From NCBI GenBank assembly GCA_034408935.1, contig DAOUMV010000022.1, positions 50,087 through 114,086 on the forward strand: 64,000 bases of DNA. The letters are read 5' to 3'. The position numbers were made by a program, and so were the translations under genes. Of this stretch, positions 12,999 to 21,365 are shown in pieces; the first letter of the stretch is position 1; each line of letters starts with the position of its first letter. This DNA is from DAOUMF01 sp034408935 (GTDB lineage Bacteria; Chloroflexota; Dehalococcoidia; SM23-28-2; RBG-16-64-32). The notes under the pieces were generated by a model that ran no database searches, was not told the origin of the DNA, and saw only the letters and a list, made by a program, of their open reading frames with translations.

Positions 12999-14049
12999 TA
13001 ACGAACCCGCCAGCGACCCAGGCTGCCAGCGCCGCCCAACTCAACCACAGGTCGCCCAAGCCCCCGCCGTGGTTCACCACCTCGCGCAGGGCGTCGTTCA
13101 GGTGGGTCAGGGGAATGGCGTTGACCAATGGCTCCACCGACGGCGGCGGGTCCATCGAAAAGTAGGAGCGGCCCAGAAAGATCATGGGGAAGGCTACTAG
13201 GTTTATCACGGCGCCGACCGAGGTGACAGTCTTCAGCACGCTGGCGATGATGTAGCCGATGGACAGCATCGCCGCCACGCCCAGCAATACGGTCACGGCC
13301 AGCCACAGGTAGCTCCCGTCAATATCCACACCAAAGATGAGACGACCCATGCTCAGGATGAGGACCACCTGCGTCAGCGAGATGAGGGCGAAAGAGGCGG
13401 CCTGACTGGCGATGAGGCTACCGGGCGGCAGGGGAGTCACCCCCAGGCGGCGCAGGATACCCTGCTCCCGCCACGTGACCAGGAGGATGCCCACCCCCAG
13501 GTTCACCCACATAATAGCCATCCCCACCATGCCCGGCGTCAGGAAGTCTATGAAGCGCACGTTCTCCGTAGACATCGCCTGCTTCTCTACCGTCACCGCG
13601 TTGGTCGCCCCTACGACGCTGGCGTTGTAGTTGTCCACTACCGCATCCACCGTGCTGGTGACGTATCCGATGCGTATTGGGTCGGAGTTATCGTAGTAGA
13701 CCAGGAGCGAAGCGACGCCCTTGTCCAGATCGTCCCCGAACCCCTGAGGCACGATCACTACCGCCCCCCGGTCGCCGTGCTCCAGAGATGCCAGCTCATC
13801 TTCGCGGGAGCCCTCGCGCAACTCCACGCTCTCAAGGCCATCGAAGGCCTGGACCAGCGCCTGCGAGGCCTCCGTCCGGTCCTCGTCCACCACCGCCAGA
13901 TCGAACGCTTGGGTGTCAAAATTGAACAACCAGCCGAAGACCGCCATCGAGATCACGGCCATCATGATGCTGCCCAGCCAGAAGCCCGTGTTGCGCCGGA
14001 GCATCGTCGCCTGTGTCACGACGAGCTGGATGAAGGCCCTAACGTTCAT
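12970..14049 (-). CDS. ABC-2 type transporter permease
   Basis: Membrane subunit of a drug/lipid-type ABC exporter, 359 residues. It has an N-terminal transmembrane helix (about 17-40), a large extracytoplasmic domain (about 45-170) and about five further helices (about 175-355), the usual YhgE/ABC2_membrane_3 plan. It ends ISVRLFRWQ. The ATPase gene starts just upstream and ends two bases before this ATG, and a TetR gene precedes that, so the set is a self-contained regulated exporter. The substrate is unknown. A broken copy of this gene's end lies at 10963-11094. Confidence 0.92.
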   Translation of the reverse strand: MNVRAFIQLVVTQATMLRRNTGFWLGSIMMAVISMAVFGWLFNFDTQAFDLAVVDEDRTEASQALVQAFDGLESVELREGSREDELASLEHGDRGAVVIVPQGFGDDLDKGVASLLVYYDNSDPIRIGYVTSTVDAVVDNYNASVVGATNAVTVEKQAMSTENVRFIDFLTPGMVGMAIMWVNLGVGILLVTWREQGILRRLGVTPLPPGSLIASQAASFALISLTQVVLILSMGRLIFGVDIDGSYLWLAVTVLLGVAAMLSIGYIIASVLKTVTSVGAVINLVAFPMIFLGRSYFSMDPPPSVEPLVNAIPLTHLNDALREVVNHGGGLGDLWLSWAALAAWVAGGFVISVRLFRWQ

Positions 14050-14051
14050 CG

Positions 14052-15032
14052 CTAGTCCCGTAGCCTCCGCCCGGTGAGGGAGATGAACACGTCCTCTAAG
14101 GTGGCGGTGCGCACTTGGAGGCCCTTGACCGGCTGGCCGCCGTCATCGGTAAGGCCCATGAGACCGGCCAGGGTGGCGGAAACGTCATTGGTGAACAGGA
14201 AATGCGCCCCGTCCTCGCTGCGCACGTCCCGTACGGCGGGCAGTGCCAGCAGCCGCTCTCGCTCCACGGACCCCTCGAAGCTGCACTCCACGGTATTGTC
14301 GAAGGCAAGATCCCGTACCAACTGCCGCGGCGTGTCAAGGGACATGATCCGCCCCTGATCCATGATCGCCACCCGCTGGCATAACGCCTCCGCCTCCTCC
14401 ATGTAGTGCGTGGTGACGATCACCGTCTTCTTCCCCTGGCGGTGCATGTCGCGGATCAGGTCCCAGAAGCTGTGGCGAGCCTGCGGGTCCAGGCCCGTCG
14501 TCGGCTCGTCCAGGAACACCACTTCCGGATCGTTCACGAGCGCCGTGGCCACCGACAGCCGCTGCCTCTGTCCTCCCGATAGGGCCCGCACCAGAGACCG
14601 CCGTTTGTCCATGAGAGAGAAACGCTCCAGCAGCCCCTCAACCGGCACCCTCCGCCGGAACAGCGCCCGGAATGTCTTCAACGTCTCCTCCACCGTCAGC
14701 TCAGGCCACAGCGCCTGCGACTGAAGCTGGACGCCGATACGCTCCTGCACGGCGCGGCGCTGGCGCACCGCGTCCAGGCCCATAAGCGAGATGCGCCCGG
14801 CGTCCGGTGTCCGCAGCCCCTCGATTATCTCGAGAGTCGTGGTCTTGCCGGCGCCGTTCGGCCCCACGATCCCGAACGTCTCGCCGCGCCGAACCTCGAA
14901 GGAGATGGCGTCCACTGCCACCAAGCCTCCGTAGCTCTTGCGCAGCCCCTCGACGCTGAGGACGGCCTCCGGGCCACCGAGCGTCTCAGGACGCGCGGAC
15001 GAGGGGGCGACGGCCCGACTAGCGTCTGACAC
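14052..15032 (-). CDS. ABC transporter ATP-binding protein
   Basis: Nucleotide-binding subunit, 326 residues, of the DrrA/CcmA-like daunorubicin-resistance type. It has a Walker A (GPNGAGKTT, about residue 58), signature (LSGGQRQRLS, about 155), Walker B with D-loop (VVFLDEPTTGLDP) and a switch His in VTTHYMEEAE. A C-terminal extension of about 90 residues is typical of this subfamily. The GTG start at 15032 lies within the end of the TetR gene (14-base overlap), and the permease follows two bases after the stop, indicating one transcript. It would power export by the permease encoded next. Confidence 0.95.
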   Translation of the reverse strand: MSDASRAVAPSSARPETLGGPEAVLSVEGLRKSYGGLVAVDAISFEVRRGETFGIVGPNGAGKTTTLEIIEGLRTPDAGRISLMGLDAVRQRRAVQERIGVQLQSQALWPELTVEETLKTFRALFRRRVPVEGLLERFSLMDKRRSLVRALSGGQRQRLSVATALVNDPEVVFLDEPTTGLDPQARHSFWDLIRDMHRQGKKTVIVTTHYMEEAEALCQRVAIMDQGRIMSLDTPRQLVRDLAFDNTVECSFEGSVERERLLALPAVRDVRSEDGAHFLFTNDVSATLAGLMGLTDDGGQPVKGLQVRTATLEDVFISLTGRRLRD

Positions 15033-15678
15033 TTGCCTTCGCCCTTCCCTGCCGGCGTATTCTTGTAGACCTCTCTTCAGACACTAGCACCTGCATCAGT
15101 TCGAAGAGCCGCTCCGGCTCAAAGCTATCGGGGTCGACCAGTCTGAAGTGGCGTAATCCCTCATATGCGCAGATGAAGAGGCTGGCCAATGATGCTGGGT
15201 CTACGTTCGCTTTCAACTGTCCCACCTTCTGCGCTTCGCTCAGGAGCTGGGTTACCAGCGTTCGCCAGAAGGTGAGGTCTCTACGACGGTTTTCAAGCAA
15301 TTCCTTGTCACGGATGGTCTCCGGCCAGTTTTCGATCTCCACCCGCGCCATCGTCTCAAACGTCGGGTCGCTAAAGTACGACAGCCACATCGTCTCGCCT
15401 ATAACCTCCAGGGTATCTCGAGGCTGTCCTGCCTGTGAGCGTGCCCTCTCTAGCACATCCCGGGCCCACTTCTCATGGCGGTCCCAGACTGCCTTGATGA
15501 TCGCCTCTTTGCTGGCGAAGTAGCGGTAGATGGCACCGGGGCTGAGCCCGGACTCCTGGCAGATATTCTGCATCGTCGTCTGATAGTACCCCTTGCGGGC
15601 AAAGCAGGCCCAGGCGGCGTCCACTATCTGCTGGCGCCTCGCTTCCAGGTGCGCGCTGGTCACCTTGGGCATCGCCAT
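15019..15678 (-). CDS. TetR/AcrR family transcriptional regulator
   Basis: Ligand-responsive repressor of 219 residues. The N-terminal helix-turn-helix is clear (residues about 8-60; QIVDAAWACFARKGYYQTTM then ICQESGLSPGAIYRYFASKE), followed by a mostly helical ligand/dimer domain. It is the first gene of the TetR-ATPase-permease operon and probably represses it through the near-palindrome at 15707-15728 just upstream (inference). Two adjacent ATG codons (15678 and 15672) are possible starts. The inducer cannot be read from sequence but would be expected to be a pump substrate. Confidence 0.94.
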   Translation of the reverse strand: MAMPKVTSAHLEARRQQIVDAAWACFARKGYYQTTMQNICQESGLSPGAIYRYFASKEAIIKAVWDRHEKWARDVLERARSQAGQPRDTLEVIGETMWLSYFSDPTFETMARVEIENWPETIRDKELLENRRRDLTFWRTLVTQLLSEAQKVGQLKANVDPASLASLFICAYEGLRHFRLVDPDSFEPERLFELMQVLVSEERSTRIRRQGRAKASVRR

Positions 15679-15706
15679 CCTCCATGAAGGAACGACTATT
15701 CCTTTT

Positions 15707-15728
15707 TAAAAACGAACGCTCGCTTTTT
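15707..15728. promoter_or_regulatory. Candidate TetR operator
   Basis: An imperfect palindrome centred between 15717 and 15718 (half-sites TAAAAACGAAC and GCTCGCTTTTT, about 8 of 11 positions matching) stands 29 bases upstream of the TetR start in an AT-rich pocket. Size, symmetry and the CGAAC/GCTCG core resemble AcrR/TetR operators. Confidence 0.55.
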
Positions 15729-15825
15729 ATTTACCACTGCAACCCGAATCGTGTCAACCCCCCTAGCACTCCTTCTCCACAAGTTCCCCATCCAGACACA
15801 CCGTAACCTTTGCCATCAGCACGCG

Positions 15826-15855
15826 TTGACACATGTGAGGCTGCTCTGCTAGCTT
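15826..15855 (+). promoter_or_regulatory. Predicted promoter upstream of the riboswitch
   Basis: TTGACA at 15826-15831 and TAGCTT at 15850-15855, 18 bases apart, lie about 25 bases before the 5' edge of the c-di-AMP aptamer and face the VTT gene. Confidence 0.6.
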
Positions 15856-15877
15856 CAAGCCAACCGCATATACATTC

Positions 15878-16017
15878 GACGCCTAATCCCCGCCTCTGGC
15901 GGGGAGCGGGGGACCCACCCGCGGACGCGGGCCCTGGGGTGAATCTCGCTTATGAGGCGAGTAGGCCAACTCCTTCGGCCGAACCCGTCAGCTAACCTCG
16001 CAGGCGTAGAAGGAGAG
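15878..16017 (+). promoter_or_regulatory. c-di-AMP (ydaO/yuaA) riboswitch aptamer
   Basis: The conserved core of the ydaO aptamer is directly visible: AGCGGGGGACCC (from about 15905), GGGGTGAATC, a variable hairpin, then CCGAACCCGTCAGCTAACC and TCGCAGGCGT. The outer stem pairs ACGCC (about 15879-15883) with GGCGT (about 16003-16007). The order and spacing match the Bacillus subtilis ydaO leader. It senses cyclic di-AMP and normally turns genes off when the ligand is high. Here it precedes a VTT-family membrane protein gene by about 65 bases, with a hairpin in between as probable expression platform. Confidence 0.93.
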
Positions 16018-16045
16018 GCTGGATCCAAACCTTGCATCGAGGGGC

Positions 16046-16069
16046 GAGAGGCCAGACCTCCCGCCTCTC
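16046..16069 (+). terminator. Hairpin after the riboswitch (expression platform)
   Basis: GAGAGGC (16046-16052) pairs with GCCTCTC (16063-16069) just before the VTT start and after the aptamer. There is no true T-run (TCGTTATCT follows), so it could act as a weak terminator or mask translation signals. Confidence 0.5.
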
Positions 16070-16084
16070 TCGTTATCTAGAGCT

Positions 16085-16720
16085 ATGGCTACGCGGGAAG
16101 GCGTCCGGATCATGACCCGACGCGAGGGGGACAGCGCCCCGCGTGAGGCACGCGCACCCATCTGGCGACTGGAGTACGCCCTCCTAGTCGGCGTCGCCCT
16201 GCTGATGACCGCCTTCGCCGTCGCCTTCTTCTATTTCGGCGCCGATACCAGCAACCTCAAGGCCTGGGGCTACGCCGGAGTGTTCCTCATCACCCTGGTG
16301 GGCAGCGCCTCCATCCTTCTGCCCTCTCCTGCCGTGGCCAGCGTGTTCGGCGGCGGCGCCTTGCTGCAGGACTTCCTGGGAGTGCCTGCCTTCATATGGG
16401 TCGGCCTCGTCGGCGGAATGGGGGAAGCCCTGGGCGAGTTCAGCGGCTACGCCGCCGGCTACGGCGGCCGCATCGTCTTCGAGAGCCGGCCAGAGTACCA
16501 GCGTGTCCGCGGCTGGATGGAGCGCCACGGCACCATGAGCATGTTCCTGCTCTCCCTCTTCCCCAACCCGCTGTTTGACGTGGCAGGCGTGGCGGCGGGA
16601 GCGGTCAAGATGCCCGTCCGTCACTTCTTCCTGGCCGTGCTGGCCGGAAAGGTCATCAAGGACACCTATTTGGCGGCCGTGGGTGGCTTAGGCGCCGACA
16701 TCGTCGCCCACCTCCTCTGA
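16085..16720 (+). CDS. VTT-domain (DedA-like) membrane protein
   Basis: Integral membrane protein of 211 residues with about five hydrophobic segments. Its VTT/SNARE-associated features are an early ILLPSPAVASVFGGGAL, then GLVGGMGEALGEFSGYAAGY and the later LFPNPLFDVAGVAAGAVKM. Family members are linked to lipid flipping and envelope stability. The start is ATG 16085 or the in-frame ATG 16112; the first 25 residues are polar, so the later start is possible. The transcript carries a c-di-AMP riboswitch, implying control by the wall/osmotic second messenger. The next gene has its own promoter. Confidence 0.88.
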   Translation: MATREGVRIMTRREGDSAPREARAPIWRLEYALLVGVALLMTAFAVAFFYFGADTSNLKAWGYAGVFLITLVGSASILLPSPAVASVFGGGALLQDFLGVPAFIWVGLVGGMGEALGEFSGYAAGYGGRIVFESRPEYQRVRGWMERHGTMSMFLLSLFPNPLFDVAGVAAGAVKMPVRHFFLAVLAGKVIKDTYLAAVGGLGADIVAHLL

Positions 16721-16734
16721 CGCAACTGCTAACT

Positions 16735-16763
16735 TTGACAGCCTATTAGGTCCACTGTATACT
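16735..16763 (+). promoter_or_regulatory. Strong promoter for yacL-ispD-ispF
   Basis: TTGACA at 16735-16740 and TATACT at 16758-16763 with a 17-base spacer, immediately after the VTT stop and about 65 bases before the YacL-like start. Confidence 0.8.
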
Positions 16764-16828
16764 GCAGTCTGGCCGCGTTTCCCCCTGGGGGCGGCGCAGG
16801 CCGAGGTGGGGTGGGGAGCAATCATCGC

Positions 16829-17881
16829 ATGATCGAACGGCTGACCGTCGTTGTCCGCGTCCTGGGCGCCATCTTCTTCGGCTTTTTAGGCCTGCGTACC
16901 GGTCAAGCGCTGGCCGAGGGCGATAGCGGTCTGGTGCGCCTCCTCTTCTGGGTGGTCACACCCGTAGGCTTCACCCTCTTCGGCGCGCTGGCCGCCCCCT
17001 TCATCATCACCGTCCCCCTCCAGCGGCTCCAGGAGTGGTCCAAGACCATCCCGCCCTTGCAGCTCATTCTGGGCACCTTCGGCTTGCTCGCCGGATTCCT
17101 CCTGGGCGCCTTGGCTACCCCCTTCCTCCTCACCCTGCCTGGCGTCGGCGGTTGGGTAGCCCCCTTCGTGGTCAGCTTCATCCTTGGGGTCATCGGCGTC
17201 GTCGTTATGGTGGGCCGGGAAGAGGAGTTCGCTGACTTCCTCTCGCGCTACCTGCCCGGCCTGCCCGGGGCCAGCAACGGTCCCACCCGTGAGATCGTCG
17301 TCGACACCAGTGCCATCATCGACGGCCGCATCGCCGACGTAGCGACCACTGGCTTTCTCCAAGGCACTTTCGTAGTTCCCCGCTTCATCCTGGACGAACT
17401 CCGGCACATCGCCGACTCGCCGGAGACGCTGCGCCGCAACCGCGGCCGCCGCGGCCTCGACATGCTCAGCCGCCTCCAGAAGGAAGCGCCCATCCCCGTG
17501 CGGGTAGTCGAGGATGACTTCCCGGACGCCCGCGACGCGGACGCCAAGCTCATTCGCCTGGCAAGCAAGCTCAAAGCTACCATCCTAACCAACGACTTCA
17601 ACCTGGCCCGCATCGCCGAGCTGGAGAATGTCGCGGTGCTGAATGTGAACAACCTGGCCAACGCCGTCAAGGTGGTGATCCTCCCCGGTGAGGAGATGGC
17701 CGTGCGCATCATCCAGGAAGGGAAGGAGATGGGCCAGGGTGTTGGCTTCCTGGACGACGGCACTATGGTGGTCGTGGAAGGCGGCCGCCGCTACCTCAAC
17801 GAGCAGCTGGACGTCATCGTCACCCGCGTTCTCCAGACGGTGGCTGGGCGGATGATCTTCGCCCAGCCCAAGGGCATCTAG
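16829..17881 (+). CDS. YacL-like PIN/TRAM membrane protein
   Basis: Membrane-anchored PIN-domain protein, 350 residues from the ATG at 16829, which has GGTGGGGA upstream. A GTG at 16811 would add six residues. Four hydrophobic helices (about 1-125) precede a PIN nuclease domain (VVDTSAIIDGRI, then LDEL, then DADAKLIRLA and LTNDFNL; the acidic metal-binding residues are present) and a C-terminal TRAM-like domain (about 285-350). This is the domain order of Bacillus YacL, and as there it sits directly before ispD. Its RNA substrate, if any, is unknown. The stop codon overlaps a possible GTG start of ispD. Confidence 0.92.
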   Translation: MIERLTVVVRVLGAIFFGFLGLRTGQALAEGDSGLVRLLFWVVTPVGFTLFGALAAPFIITVPLQRLQEWSKTIPPLQLILGTFGLLAGFLLGALATPFLLTLPGVGGWVAPFVVSFILGVIGVVVMVGREEEFADFLSRYLPGLPGASNGPTREIVVDTSAIIDGRIADVATTGFLQGTFVVPRFILDELRHIADSPETLRRNRGRRGLDMLSRLQKEAPIPVRVVEDDFPDARDADAKLIRLASKLKATILTNDFNLARIAELENVAVLNVNNLANAVKVVILPGEEMAVRIIQEGKEMGQGVGFLDDGTMVVVEGGRRYLNEQLDVIVTRVLQTVAGRMIFAQPKGI

Positions 17882-17946
17882 TGGACGGAAGAGGGACGAC
17901 GGGACCTTCCTCCGACCCTCTTCCCCCTTCCCAGGGAAGTCGCGGG

Positions 17947-18633
17947 GTGGTCGGGGCCATCGTCGCCGCCGCCGGCAGTAGCATCCGTATGGGAAACACC
18001 GACAAGCTGTTCGTCACCGTTGCGGGGCGGCCCCTCCTGGCTCACGTCCTGGCTGCCGTCCAGGAATGCCCCCTCGTCGAACGAATCGTGCTCGTCGTCT
18101 CATCCGCGAACCTCCAGCGCGGCCGCGACTTTGTGGCCCAGCACGGCATAGACAAGGTGTCCGCCGTGTGCCGGGGCGGCCCGCGCCGTCAGGACTCCGT
18201 GCGGTTGGGCCTGGAGGCACTCGGGGCCTGCGACTGGGTCGTGGTGCACGACGGCGCTCGCCTCCTCGTCGAGCCGGTTATTACAGAAGGGCTGGCCGTC
18301 GCCCGGGAGACTGGCGCTGCCGTCCCCGCCGTCCCCATCGCCGACACGATCAAGATGGCCGCTGCGGACGACACCGTGGCCAGCACTGTGGATCGCAGCA
18401 GCCTCTGGGCCGCCCAAACCCCGCAGATCTTCCACCACGATCTCCTACTCCGCGCCCACCGCGAGGTCACCGCAGATGTGACCGACGACGCCGCTATGCT
18501 GGAGACACTGGGCTTGCCGGTCAAGCTCTACACGGGCTCTCCCCTCAACATCAAGGTGACTACCCCGCAGGACCTGAGCATCGCTGAAGCGCTGCTGCGG
18601 GAAGCGGCCCGGTCAGGGGGCCAAGGTTCCTGA
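17947..18633 (+). CDS. ispD: 2-C-methyl-D-erythritol 4-phosphate cytidylyltransferase
   Basis: Third enzyme of the non-mevalonate isoprenoid pathway; it joins MEP and CTP to give CDP-ME. The nucleotide-binding N-terminus (VVGAIVAAAGSSIRMG) and the DWVVVHDGARLLV and IKVTTPQDLSIAE motifs are present. The GTG at 17947 gives 228 residues, the normal family length; the frame stays open back to a GTG at 17881 that overlaps the yacL stop, but the extra 22 residues are low-complexity. The next gene is ispF, a common pairing. No fusion of the two is seen. Confidence 0.95.
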   Translation: MVGAIVAAAGSSIRMGNTDKLFVTVAGRPLLAHVLAAVQECPLVERIVLVVSSANLQRGRDFVAQHGIDKVSAVCRGGPRRQDSVRLGLEALGACDWVVVHDGARLLVEPVITEGLAVARETGAAVPAVPIADTIKMAAADDTVASTVDRSSLWAAQTPQIFHHDLLLRAHREVTADVTDDAAMLETLGLPVKLYTGSPLNIKVTTPQDLSIAEALLREAARSGGQGS

Positions 18634-18648
18634 TCGCAGGAGTTCGAC

Positions 18649-19128
18649 ATGCGCATCGGCATCGGCTATGATATACACCGCTTCCAGGAGGGGAGACCCC
18701 TCGTCCTGGGAGGCTTGACGTTGCCCGGCGAGACCGGCCTTGGCGGCCATAGCGACGCCGATGTCGTCCTCCACGCCGTTATCGACGCCCTCCTGGGCGC
18801 CGCCGGCATGGGGGACATCGGCCAGCGCTATCCCCCGGACGATCCCGCCTTGGCGGGCGCCGACAGCCGTCGGCTCCTCGCTGAGGTGAGGGCGGCGGTG
18901 GAGGATGCCGGCTACCGTCCGCAGAGCGTGGACGCCACGGTCATCGCGGAGCAGCCGAAGCTAGCGCCGCATCTGCCGCGGATGAGGCGGGCCGTCGGGG
19001 AAGCGCTGGGGCTGGACCCGGCCCGGGTCAACGTCAAGGCCACCACCAACGAGGGGATAGGCGCCATCGGCCGCGGCGAAGGGATCGCCGCCATCGCCGT
19101 AGTCCTCCTCGGTGAAGTGGAAAGATGA
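18649..19128 (+). CDS. ispF: 2-C-methyl-D-erythritol 2,4-cyclodiphosphate synthase
   Basis: Converts CDP-ME 2-phosphate to the cyclic diphosphate in the MEP pathway. It is 159 residues, the usual length, with the zinc-binding start GYDIHRF, the GGLTLPGETGLGGHSDADV block and the C-terminal NVKATTNEGIGAIGRGEGIA. ATG 18649 follows GCAGGAGTTCGAC, a reasonable ribosome binding site, 15 bases after ispD. With ispD it supplies two steps of isoprenoid synthesis; the other steps are not in this window. Confidence 0.97.
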   Translation: MRIGIGYDIHRFQEGRPLVLGGLTLPGETGLGGHSDADVVLHAVIDALLGAAGMGDIGQRYPPDDPALAGADSRRLLAEVRAAVEDAGYRPQSVDATVIAEQPKLAPHLPRMRRAVGEALGLDPARVNVKATTNEGIGAIGRGEGIAAIAVVLLGEVER

Positions 19129-19293
19129 ACGAACGGCCATATCGGCAACCATCACTCCCCAGGGAGGGGCCAGGCCTCCGCCCCAGCACCGTCCCGCGCT
19201 GCGCCTGTAATGGGGCCCCGTTATCCGCCTCTGGCGGACCGGGGCCGGCAGCAGCGGACATCTACTCCTACTGCGGAAGGAGAAGGACGGCCA

Positions 19294-19962
19294 ATGGGGC
19301 TCCTAAGAAGCATTAAACAGGACATCGAGGCGGCCAGGGAGCGCGACCCCGCCGCCACATCCACCCTGGAGGTCATCTTCGCCTACCCCGGCTTCCACGC
19401 AAGGCAGTTGCACCGCATCGCCCACGGTCTCCACAGGCGCGGCCTGCGGCTGCCAGCCCGCGTCATCTCCCACCTCAGCCGCGCTGTCACCGGCATCGAG
19501 ATCCACCCCGGTGCCGAGATCGGCGACGGGCTCTTCGTCGACCATGGGATGGGCGTGGTCATCGGCGAAACGAGCGTTATCGGAGACGACTGTCACCTCT
19601 ATCAGGGGGTAACCCTAGGTGGCAGCAGCACCAAGCGCGTCAAACGTCATCCCACTCTGGGCAACCGCGTGATCGTCGGCGCTGGGGCCAACATCATCGG
19701 CGCCGTCAACATCGGCGATGGCGCCAAGATCGGCGCCGGCTCGGTCGTGGTCACCAACGTTCCCGCCAACGCCACTGTGGTCGGCGTCCCCGGCCACATC
19801 GTCGCCTACGCCGACCCCGGCGACGAGACCGTCCTCAGGCTGCCGGACCCGGAGTGGGACATCATTCAGCGGCTGGAGAAACGCATCGCCGAACTGGAGC
19901 AGCGCATCGCCCAGCAGGAGGCCCGGGACAAGACCATGCCATCGCCGACGGAGGAGGAATAG
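19294..19962 (+). CDS. cysE: Serine O-acetyltransferase
   Basis: First step of cysteine synthesis: acetyl-CoA plus serine to O-acetylserine. The protein is 222 residues from the ATG at 19294, which has GGAAGGAGAAGGAC before it; the frame is open further upstream but without a likely signal. A short helical N-terminal region (typical of the shorter, non-enteric type) leads to the left-handed beta-helix with hexapeptide repeats. Active-site features are FVDHGMGVVIGET and the GVTLGGSSTKRVKRHPTLGN loop. The C-terminus is a short coiled coil. Stop and the cysS GTG are only three bases apart, linking cysteine supply with its tRNA charging. Confidence 0.95.
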   Translation: MGLLRSIKQDIEAARERDPAATSTLEVIFAYPGFHARQLHRIAHGLHRRGLRLPARVISHLSRAVTGIEIHPGAEIGDGLFVDHGMGVVIGETSVIGDDCHLYQGVTLGGSSTKRVKRHPTLGNRVIVGAGANIIGAVNIGDGAKIGAGSVVVTNVPANATVVGVPGHIVAYADPGDETVLRLPDPEWDIIQRLEKRIAELEQRIAQQEARDKTMPSPTEEE

Positions 19963-19965
19963 ACG

Positions 19966-21339
19966 GTGAAGCTGCACAACACCCTCAGCCGCCGGGTGGA
20001 GGAGTTCGTCCCCGCAGGCGACGAGGTGAAGATGTACGTCTGTGGGCCCAATCTCTACGCCCCCTGCCATGTCGGCCACGCCATGAGCTACATCGTCTTC
20101 GACGTCCTCCGCCGCTATCTGGAGTACCGCGGCCACAAAGTACGCCACGTCCAGAACTTCACCGATATAGAGGACAACATCATCAACCGCGCCCAGGCCC
20201 AGAACGTCTCCATCGATGAGCTGGCCGAAGAGCACGTCGACCAGTTCTTCCGCGACATGGAGCCCCTCAACATCCTGCCGGCTCACGTCTACCCCCGTGC
20301 CACCCACGAGATGCCAGCCATTATCGAGATGGTCGAGCGGCTCATCGAGAAGGGCCACGCCTACGAAGCCGACGGCGACGTCTACTTTCGTGTGCAGAGC
20401 AAAGCTGACTACGGCAAGCTGTCAGCCCGCGACCTGGACGCCATGCTGGCTGGTGCCCGCATCGAGCCCGGCGAGAACAAAGAGCACCCCGGTGACTTTG
20501 CACTCTGGAAGGCGTCCAAGCCCGGCGAGCCCGCCTGGGACAGCCCCTGGGGTAAAGGACGCCCCGGCTGGCACATAGAATGCTCCGTCATGTCCCTCAA
20601 ATACTTGGGCCACCCCATCGATATCCACGGCGGCGGCCAGGACCTCATCTTCCCTCACCACGAGAACGAGATCGCTCAGAGCGAAGGCTCCAGCGATGAC
20701 CAGAAGCCCTTCGTCCGCTTCTGGGTCCACAACGGCCTGATGCGCCTGGCCGAGAGCGAGGAGAAGATGACCCGCCACCTGGGTAACCTGGTGCCCATCC
20801 AGGAGGTGTCGCAGCGCTATGGAGGCGACGGCCTGCGCATCTTCGTCCTCAGCTCCCACTACCGCAGTCCCATAACGTTCTCCCAGGAGAGCCTGGAGGC
20901 CGCCAAGCGGGGGGCGGAGCGCCTGCGTATAGCGGTCAACGCCCCCGGCGGCCAGGCCGACCCCCCCCCTGACCCGGAGCCCTTCCGAAGGCGCTTCTTG
21001 GAGACCATGGACGACGACCTCAACACGGCCGGCGCCCTGGCCGCCCTCTTCGACCTCGCCCGCGAGATCAACCGCGCCCGCGACGAGGGCCGCCGGACGG
21101 ACGAAGCCCAGGCCGCCCTGCGGGAGATGGCCGGCGTCCTGGGTTTCACCCTCGCCGAGCCTCAGGCCGCTGACAGGGCAAGCGCTGGCCCCTTCATCGA
21201 ACTGCTAGTGGAGCTCCGCGACGAACTACGCGCCGCCAAGCAGTACGAGCTGTCGGACAGGCTGCGGGCCCGCCTGGCCGAAATGGGTGTGATCCTGGAG
21301 GACTCATCGGAGGGGACACGCTGGCGGCTCAAGGACTGA
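19966..21339 (+). CDS. cysS: Cysteinyl-tRNA synthetase
   Basis: Class I synthetase charging tRNA-Cys, 457 residues. The N-terminal zinc/active-site region is present (MYVCGPNLYAPCHVGHAMSY, with HVGH in place of HIGN), as are the second zinc-ligand region (WHIECSVMS) and FPHHENEIAQSE, and the C-terminal DALR-type helices. Oddity: the KMSKS loop reads KMTRH (residues 267-271, bases 20764-20778), with the second lysine replaced by arginine, although LGN follows as usual. GTG 19966 is just after cysE. A cysteine ligase such as MshC is unlikely given the intact anticodon-binding C-terminal part. Confidence 0.95.
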   Translation: MKLHNTLSRRVEEFVPAGDEVKMYVCGPNLYAPCHVGHAMSYIVFDVLRRYLEYRGHKVRHVQNFTDIEDNIINRAQAQNVSIDELAEEHVDQFFRDMEPLNILPAHVYPRATHEMPAIIEMVERLIEKGHAYEADGDVYFRVQSKADYGKLSARDLDAMLAGARIEPGENKEHPGDFALWKASKPGEPAWDSPWGKGRPGWHIECSVMSLKYLGHPIDIHGGGQDLIFPHHENEIAQSEGSSDDQKPFVRFWVHNGLMRLAESEEKMTRHLGNLVPIQEVSQRYGGDGLRIFVLSSHYRSPITFSQESLEAAKRGAERLRIAVNAPGGQADPPPDPEPFRRRFLETMDDDLNTAGALAALFDLAREINRARDEGRRTDEAQAALREMAGVLGFTLAEPQAADRASAGPFIELLVELRDELRAAKQYELSDRLRARLAEMGVILEDSSEGTRWRLKD

Positions 21340-21365
21340 GCGATATCGGATTGGAGGCTTTATTA

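Noticed and set aside
15889..15906. Short hairpin CCCCGCCTCTGGCGGGG, resembling CCGCCTCTGGCGGA near 19223 and GTCCGCCTGAGGCGGAC near 33865, as a dispersed repeat family
   Set aside because: The first is part of the riboswitch fold, and the others share only a short GC palindrome that can arise by chance at this base composition.
19129..19293. Possible upstream extension of cysE or a T-box leader
   Set aside because: The in-frame extension is low-complexity without a start signal, and I could not find the conserved T-box sequence.
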